Source: JAWPNA01 sp045402695 (GTDB lineage: Bacteria; Acidobacteriota; Polarisedimenticolia; JACPZX01; DASXTC01). From it: DNA of 10,148 nt. Below, in pieces: positions 6,496 through 10,148 of this stretch (positions are counted from its first letter, which is position 1; each line of letters opens with the position of its first letter). The notes beneath the pieces are model-generated. The model was not told the DNA's origin. It saw only the letters and a list, made by a program, of their open reading frames with translations, and did not search any database. Location of the stretch: positions 1 through 10,148 of the forward strand of contig JAWPNA010000222.1 of NCBI GenBank assembly GCA_045402695.1, in the 5' to 3' direction. The position numbers were made by a program, and so were the translations under genes.

Positions 6496-6656
6496 TCGGC
6501 CATCTGATAAAGGTTCGGAATCCACTTGAGCGAAGGTCTGGACTTGGGCCGGAGCGAGGGCCCGCAGCGTGAGCCACCACTACCGAAGACGAGATTATCG
6601 GATTCGGACAGTGGCGTACCCGCCTCCGTCGAAACCCTGTTGGTTCGGGACCATGA

Positions 6657-6939
6657 TCACGTGACTCTCCAGTTGATCGGCTGTTCGAGCCGATCCTCCG
6701 GTTCGTACCACTGATCACCCGGGGTCCAGGTAGGATTCGAGCTCCAAGGTCAAAACGGTGCGCTGCGAGAAGTGGATCAAGGCTTCGATCATGGCGGTGG
6801 TGAGGATGGCGGAGCAGGTTCGGTTGACCCTCCTGAGTTCGTTCCGGAACCACACCAACGTGACTAGGATTTCTGCTTCCTCTCGTGCCCGTTGAAACGG
6901 GATACCCTCCTCGGACGGTCCCTCGGCTTCCGCAGGCGC
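6657..6939 (-). pseudogene. Possible gene remnant, frameshifted in a C4 run
   Basis: Immediately after the beta-barrel stop the same frame is open for 74 codons (6939-6718, stop 6717-6715). The predicted peptide is protein-like (EAEILVTLVWFRNELRRVN, then SAILTTAMIEALIHFSQR and TVLTLELESYLDPG), and G or C dominates codon third positions in its second half. Dropping one base from the CCCC run at 6724-6721 extends the frame through DQWYEPEDRLEQPINWRVT to a stop at 6659-6657. There is no start codon with a ribosome binding site. I do not recognise the family. It may be a decayed gene, a former extension of the beta-barrel gene, or chance; a sequencing error in the homopolymer is also possible. 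Confidence 0.3.
6682..6722. repeat. Diverged 41-nt direct repeat, copy 2
   Basis: This begins TGTTCGAGCCGATCC and ends GATCACCCGG. It matches copy 1 at 33 of 41 positions. On the minus strand it encodes GDQWYEPEDRLEQP in the frame that continues the gene remnant after the presumed frameshift. Several differences between the copies keep the peptide similar, as expected if both derive from coding sequence. Confidence 0.55.
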
Positions 6940-7587
6940 CTACTTCCATCCCCATCCGAGGAGGAGTGCCACTTGATAGTAGTCGGCATCCCCATCTGCT
7001 TTGAGGATAACATTAAAGACTTCGCTTTCATCTTCGACATGAGTGCCAAACACATACCGGCCGTCGAAGCCGATGTTGAACGCCGAGCCCAGTCGCCAGA
7101 ATACGCCCCCATGGGCATAGACGCCTTGAGAGGTGTCACTGAAGGTCGTGGAGTCCGTACCAACCCCGGCCAGCTGGACTGTCAACTTAACCTCCGCGTC
7201 CATCAAGGTCAGACCGCCGCCAACATACGGGCGCACATTGTTCCTGGACCCGACTTCCCAGTCCTTTAGAACTCCGACATTGAACTCAAGGAGGCTTGCT
7301 TCAAACTCATCCTTTTCGAAAGAATTGAGCCTATCGTCGCTGTCCATGGCCGAGCTTTGTATCCCCAGTTCAATATTCACTGGCCAGTCAACACCCCCGA
7401 AGTCCACGATGACTCCATACATGATCTGGTCTTGGAGGTCGATATTGAACAGAGGGCTTTCTTTCCAGATGTCGTCGTCCGTCATGTGCCGTGTTCCGAG
7501 CATGAAATTGACGTTGCCTCCAGCTAGGACGGGCGCTGTGCCGAGTGCCATCACAAAAACGACAGTCAGTCCCAGGCCTCTTTTCAT
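6940..7587 (-). CDS. Outer-membrane beta-barrel protein, small porin-like
   Basis: A 215-aa protein with a clear signal peptide: MKRG, a hydrophobic core LGLTVVFVMALGTAP, and a cleavage site after VLA (residue 22). The mature part (about 193 aa) alternates short polar turns with amphipathic strands. Examples are GVIVDFGGVDWPVNIELGIQ, VRPYVGGGLTLMDAEVKLTV, GVYAHGGVFWRLGSAFNIGF and YYQVALLLGWGW, as in eight-stranded OmpA/OmpW-type barrels. It ends WK, near the aromatic terminus usual for these proteins. The start is ATG 7587, because GGAGG lies 7 nt upstream; an in-frame TTG at 7593 has no suitable site. Two 60-nt samples of this gene count 28/60 and 31/60 G+C, well below the oxidoreductase operon, so recent transfer is possible. 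Function beyond an envelope role is unknown. Confidence 0.8.
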   Translation of the reverse strand: MKRGLGLTVVFVMALGTAPVLAGGNVNFMLGTRHMTDDDIWKESPLFNIDLQDQIMYGVIVDFGGVDWPVNIELGIQSSAMDSDDRLNSFEKDEFEASLLEFNVGVLKDWEVGSRNNVRPYVGGGLTLMDAEVKLTVQLAGVGTDSTTFSDTSQGVYAHGGVFWRLGSAFNIGFDGRYVFGTHVEDESEVFNVILKADGDADYYQVALLLGWGWK

Positions 7588-7646
7588 CGTCAATCCTCCA
7601 TCTCGAAGTGTTTTACGTGCTCTTCACGTCTCACAGACTTCGAACC

Positions 7647-7676
7647 AGGCTATTCGCAATCGATTCCCAGTGTCAA
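7647..7676 (-). promoter_or_regulatory. Candidate sigma-70 promoter of the beta-barrel gene
   Basis: On the minus strand a perfect TTGACA (7676-7671) is followed after 18 nt by TAGCCT (7652-7647), which keeps the three most conserved -10 positions (T, A and final T). The predicted start near 7640 gives a leader of about 50 nt before ATG 7587. Confidence 0.45.
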
Positions 7677-7683
7677 GAAAGGC

Positions 7684-7766
7684 GCCCATCGTAAGGAGAG
7701 ACGCTTGTTGAGTTTATCCTAACCCATTCACTTGGAACGAGTGACCTCTTTCGTTCAACGATGGGC
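7684..7766. repeat. Inverted repeat with 9-bp arms 65 nt apart
   Basis: GCCCATCGT (7684-7692) and ACGATGGGC (7758-7766) are perfect inverted copies. A second pair, GAACGA (7735-7740) and TCGTTC (7751-7756), nests inside. It could be the trace of a mobile element end, a distal operator pair, or chance. Confidence 0.4.
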
Positions 7767-7956
7767 CACCGTCCCGCAAGAAGTCCCGCCTGACCGCCAA
7801 ACAGCAGGCCCCCCCTCAAAGCTCCAGCGCAAGTCCATGGGGACGATGCAGGGGCTGCCGGCGAGGAAGGCCGCGCAAGTCAAGTGGATCCACGCCGAGA
7901 AGGGGATCAGCGAGGCGGCGAGGATGGCGGGGTAGGAAACTGGCGGGCATCTCTCT

Positions 7957-7984
7957 TTGGGTGCCCTGGGATTCGACGTATCCT
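7957..7984 (+). promoter_or_regulatory. Candidate promoter of the small exported gene
   Basis: TTGGGT (7957-7962), a 16-nt spacer and TATCCT (7979-7984; 4 of 6 bases of TATAAT). The start would fall near 7990, directly before the Shine-Dalgarno at 7991-7998. The same TATCCT hexamer appears upstream of the radical SAM gene. Confidence 0.3.
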
Positions 7985-8001
7985 GCTGCGAGAAGGGGAC
8001 C

Positions 8002-8307
8002 ATGAGAAGAAATCTTCGAGTGATGAGCATGTTGCTGGCCAACTGTTTCATCGTGATCGGAATTTTCTCGGCGGCCGAGGAGCCATCTTCTTCGGCGGAT
8101 GAACCTGGTGCCCTGAGCCGATTGAGGGCGATGAGGTTCTATCAGGAGCTCGCCCGCAGCCGTGGTCCCGACAGGAACGCCCGCGAGGTCTTGGCTGCTA
8201 TCACCACGATCAAGATCGGAGTCGGCCGGGTGTGTCGGGACAGAGAGCGCTCGGAGTGTTTACGGGACGACAAACGGAATCCTGTCCCGGCTTCCGGAGG
8301 ATGTTGA
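8002..8307 (+). CDS. Small exported protein of unknown function
   Basis: A 101-aa product. MRRNLRVMS followed by the hydrophobic MLLANCFIVIGIFSAA is a typical Sec signal peptide, with likely cleavage near residues 25-26 before EEPSSSADEP. The mature part is about 75 aa, charged, mostly helical in appearance (LSRLRAMRFYQELARSRG), and has three Cys near the C-terminus (VCRDRERSEC and a final GGC) that could form a disulfide. The start is ATG 8002, preceded by AGAAGGGG (7991-7998); the upstream in-frame start at 7957 lacks a ribosome binding site and would bury the signal peptide. The family is not recognised. A second small frame begins 20 nt downstream, perhaps co-transcribed. Confidence 0.55.
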   Translation: MRRNLRVMSMLLANCFIVIGIFSAAEEPSSSADEPGALSRLRAMRFYQELARSRGPDRNAREVLAAITTIKIGVGRVCRDRERSECLRDDKRNPVPASGGC

Positions 8308-8327
8308 TACCTTTCGGAGGAAGCCTC

Positions 8328-8498
8328 ATGCCGCGTCACAGCGCGAGTCTCGCCCGCGAAATCCGTACGATCCGCGAGTCGCTCCGCCAATTGGCGCGCT
8401 CGTTCAGTGGACGAGCCGGCTTCAGAGCCCGGAGCTGGCCCGTTCCACTGCGACTTCGCTCTGGATGCGCGCCCGCTCGGCCCGCGAATTCCGGATAG
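8328..8498 (+). CDS. Possible 56-aa basic protein
   Basis: ATG 8328 has an excellent ribosome binding site (GGAGG at 8316-8320, 7 nt away), and the N-terminal half is a plausible charged helix (SLAREIRTIRESLRQLARSF). The C-terminal half is Arg/Pro-rich and covers the last 77 nt of the opposing radical SAM gene (8422-8498), so it may be shadow translation, or the gene may be truncated or frameshifted after about residue 31. The composition suggests nucleic-acid binding but no motif proves it. Spacing of 20 nt from the small exported gene suggests a two-gene unit. Confidence 0.4.
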   Translation: MPRHSASLAREIRTIRESLRQLARSFSGRAGFRARSWPVPLRLRSGCAPARPANSG

Positions 8499-10050
8499 CG
8501 GACTCGAGGGCCTCATCGGCCAGTTGGGTCATATCGGCCGCCGCGCTCTTGATGTCTCCGTGTTCCACAGCGCGGGAGATCACTTCGGCCCTGGTGGACC
8601 CCTTCTTTTCCCCTAGGAAGGGTTTCACGAGCAGATAAAGGACGTCGCGGAGGGGCATGTGCCGCGTGAAGCGCCGGAGCAGCCTGAAAGTCTGGTGGGG
8701 GTGGTGGGTGAACTTGTAAAGGATCAGCTTCCGCATCTCCTCCGACCGGATCCGGTGAACCTCCTCGCCGGAGAGACACGTGGGGTCGATGCTGGTGCAC
8801 TTGAAGTACTTGTACCAGTCGGCCGCATCGCTCACGAGGCCCCGCCGCACGTACTCCTGCCAGAGCGGCGTTCCCCGGTAGACGCACAGCCGATTGAAGC
8901 CGAAGCTGTCGATCCTGATCTTCGAGGCGAACCGGAAGGTGGCCCGAAGGTCATCCTCAGTCTCGTCGGGAATCCCCACCACGAAGAAGCCGTGGACGAT
9001 CTCGATCCCGGCCTTCTTGGCCCTTAACACCGCGGTCTCGATCTCTGCCAGGGTCTGCTCCTTCTGGAGCCGGTCAAGGATCCTCTGGCTGCCGCTCTCG
9101 ATGCCGAACATGAGAGTGCGGCAATGGGCCCGCGCCATGGCCGGAAAGAGGTCCATGCAGACGGAATCCACCCGCCCCTCGCAGCCCCACTCGATGGTGA
9201 TCCCGTGCTCATTGATCCCGCGGCAGATCGCCTCGATCCGCTTCGGCTGGAGGAGAAAGTGGTCATCGACGAAGAAGACGGCGCCGTAGCCCTCCTTCTC
9301 GAGGTGCCGGAATTCCTCGACGACGTGACCCGGGCTCCTGGAGCGCCACTTTCCTTCGTTGAAGATCGGGATGTCGCAGAAGACACACGGCCAGGGGCAG
9401 CCGCGTGAAGTCTGCATCGTCGTGAACCGGTCCAGAGAGAGGACGGCGGGGACGTCGAGGGGCATCGATTCCACGTATTCCAGGGGCAGGCCTTCCCGGT
9501 CCGGGAAGGGCCACTGGTCCAGATTGCGCTCAAGGATCCGGTTGGGGTTGTGATGCACCCGGCCATCCTTCTCCTGCCAGGTCACGCCGGCCACGGTAGA
9601 CGGATCGTCCATCCGCTCCAGGAGTTCGAGGATGAGCTCCTCGCCGTCGCCGCGGCAGACGAAGTCCACCTCCGGGACCTGCATCTTCACCAGTTGGGCA
9701 TTAAGCGAGGAGAAGACCCCACCGAACGCAATCTTGATGTTCGTGTCAGCCGCCCGGATCCTGCGAGCCAGCAGCTTGGCGTAGGGATAGCTCGTGGTCG
9801 AGAGGAAGCTCAGCCCCACGAGGTCGGGTCGCTGGTGGAGAATTTCCGCGAGCAGGACGTCATCCGGCGTCTCGGGGTTGGCCTGGTCGAACATGACTAC
9901 TTCGTGGCCGGCCCGCCTGAGGACCGAGCAAAGAGACATGATGCCGATGGGCGGGAAGCCCATGATCTGGATGCGGCCGTTCCTCGCTCTTTTCCTTCCC
10001 GGGATAGCGTAGAACTGCGGGTCGCGGACGTGCACGAGGAAAACTCTCAT
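8422..10050 (-). CDS. B12-binding-domain radical SAM protein
   Basis: A 542-aa class with an N-terminal cobalamin-binding fold and a radical SAM barrel. Residues 30-140 are Rossmann-like: SVLRRAGHEVVMFD at 42-55, SFLS at 81-84 and FGG at 109-111, matching the SxL and GG elements. The DxHxxG cobalamin-ligand motif is absent, which is common in this subfamily. The SAM cluster motif CPWPCVFC is at 218-225 (CxxxCxxC, in TSRGCPWPC), followed by VFFVDDHF near 258-265 and GIESGSQR at 316-323. The C-terminal region (about 390-542) is helical, with no obvious extra cluster motif. Relatives act in tetrapyrrole ring formation, hopanoid and lipid modification, C-methylation and natural-product pathways. 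No neighbouring gene narrows the substrate. The start is ATG 10050 with TGGGGG 4 nt upstream. The length is typical and the gene is intact; it converges on the small plus-strand genes. Confidence 0.85.
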   Translation of the reverse strand: MRVFLVHVRDPQFYAIPGRKRARNGRIQIMGFPPIGIMSLCSVLRRAGHEVVMFDQANPETPDDVLLAEILHQRPDLVGLSFLSTTSYPYAKLLARRIRAADTNIKIAFGGVFSSLNAQLVKMQVPEVDFVCRGDGEELILELLERMDDPSTVAGVTWQEKDGRVHHNPNRILERNLDQWPFPDREGLPLEYVESMPLDVPAVLSLDRFTTMQTSRGCPWPCVFCDIPIFNEGKWRSRSPGHVVEEFRHLEKEGYGAVFFVDDHFLLQPKRIEAICRGINEHGITIEWGCEGRVDSVCMDLFPAMARAHCRTLMFGIESGSQRILDRLQKEQTLAEIETAVLRAKKAGIEIVHGFFVVGIPDETEDDLRATFRFASKIRIDSFGFNRLCVYRGTPLWQEYVRRGLVSDAADWYKYFKCTSIDPTCLSGEEVHRIRSEEMRKLILYKFTHHPHQTFRLLRRFTRHMPLRDVLYLLVKPFLGEKKGSTRAEVISRAVEHGDIKSAAADMTQLADEALESAIRNSRAERARIQSEVAVERASSGL

Positions 10051-10093
10051 GGAACCCCCAGTGAAGCCGGCCCATCTCCGCCGGATTGCGGAG

Positions 10094-10099
10094 AGGATA
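10094..10099 (-). promoter_or_regulatory. Candidate -10 box of the radical SAM gene
   Basis: TATCCT on the minus strand (10099-10094) matches 4 of 6 bases of TATAAT. A -35 at the right distance is weak. The start would be near 10087, with a leader of about 37 nt before ATG 10050. The inverted repeat at 10102-10133 covers the spacer and -35 region. Confidence 0.3.
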
Positions 10100-10101
10100 C
10101 T

Positions 10102-10133
10102 CTAATTCCCTGGTCTCCTCTACAGAGAATTAG
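10102..10133. repeat. Interrupted inverted repeat, possible operator
   Basis: CTAATTCcCTG (10102-10112) and CAGaGAATTAG (10123-10133) are inverted copies with one mismatched pair, giving 10 of 11 paired bases around a 10-nt centre. Neither side is followed by a T run, so a terminator is unlikely. It is unusually AT-rich for the region and lies just upstream of the radical SAM promoter candidate. A regulator binding site is the likeliest reading. Confidence 0.45.
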
Positions 10134-10148
10134 GCGTCCGGTAAACCC

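Larger units (their letters stand above)
6366..6939. other. 574-nt convergent intergenic stretch with hairpins, repeats and a gene remnant
   Basis: This gap lies between the convergent porB and beta-barrel genes. It contains a weak terminator (6379-6402), a perfect 7-bp hairpin (6432-6456), two diverged copies of a 41-nt direct repeat, and a coding-like but frameshifted stretch on the minus strand (6657-6939). The plus strand at about 6375-6425 can be read as SPRARLFLYPSPSTGGEG, the kind of accidental peptide encoded by dispersed intergenic repeats in many GC-rich genomes. I see no intact gene with a ribosome binding site. Confidence 0.6.
7588..8001. other. 414-nt intergenic stretch between divergent genes
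   Basis: It holds the beta-barrel promoter (7647-7676), a 9-bp inverted repeat with widely spaced arms (7684-7692 and 7758-7766), a 6-bp hairpin GAACGA/TCGTTC (7735-7740 and 7751-7756), and a promoter candidate for the small exported gene (7957-7984). Between 7766 and 7935 two plus frames look coding-like on either side of a C7 run (7810-7816). SRKKSRLTAKQQA reads before it, and KLQRKSMGTMQGLPARKAAQ then VKWIHAEKGISEAARMAG read after it, ending at TAG 7933-7935. There is no start with a ribosome binding site, so at most this is a small decayed gene. Confidence 0.45.

Noticed and set aside
6488..6955. 155-codon minus-strand frame across the gap after porB
   Set aside because: The peptide is Arg/Ser/Pro-rich, has no motif, lacks a ribosome binding site and begins inside the beta-barrel gene.
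8385..8396. 12-bp perfect palindrome CGCCAATTGGCG
   Set aside because: It lies inside the possible 56-aa frame, has no partner sites or promoter nearby, and could be chance; no claim made.
1..10148. CRISPR array, tRNA, rRNA or intact insertion sequence
   Set aside because: No regularly spaced short repeats, no cloverleaf or rRNA-like conserved stretches, and no transposase with paired ends were seen on reading both strands.

Overview
The window is about 10.1 kb of bacterial chromosome, mostly GC-rich. One 60-nt sample inside the oxidoreductase operon counts 44/60 G+C; two samples inside the beta-barrel gene count 28/60 and 31/60. A Sec-exported outer-membrane-type protein and an apparent sigma-54 promoter point to a Gram-negative (diderm) bacterium. 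An anaerobic-type 2-oxoacid oxidoreductase and a B12-type radical SAM enzyme suggest at least part-time anaerobic metabolism. I cannot assign a phylum; an uncultured Acidobacteria-like or deltaproteobacteria-like lineage is only a guess.

Left part (1-1891): the 5' portion of an unrecognised exported protein runs leftward off the window edge. A roughly 100-bp divergent promoter region follows, then a rightward gene with the fold signature of lactate/malate dehydrogenase. In that gene the catalytic His is Glu and the active-site Asp and Arg are gone, so it looks like a pseudoenzyme.

Central part (1926-6400): a strong match to a sigma-54 (-24/-12) promoter precedes a tight four-gene operon. It encodes a four-domain-type 2-oxoacid:ferredoxin oxidoreductase: gamma, then a large GltD-like flavoprotein fused to a ferredoxin, then alpha and beta. 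The last two junctions are GTGA and ATGA overlaps. The flavoprotein gene has no ATG, GTG or TTG start at a sensible place, and a CTG that overlaps the end of the gamma gene is the best candidate. Sequence type favours pyruvate or a related 2-oxoacid. The fused flavoprotein suggests that electrons are exchanged with NAD(P)H, as in NADH-coupled phenylglyoxylate dehydrogenase.

Right-centre (6400-8500): an accessory-looking stretch. It holds non-coding or decayed sequence with a hairpin, a diverged 41-nt direct repeat and an apparently frameshifted gene remnant on the minus strand. Next come a low-GC outer-membrane beta-barrel gene (minus), a 414-nt gap, a small exported protein and a possible 56-aa protein (plus).

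Right end (8422-10148): a complete B12-binding-domain radical SAM protein (minus). Its upstream region has an interrupted inverted repeat overlapping a candidate promoter. No rRNA, tRNA, CRISPR array or intact insertion sequence was seen.
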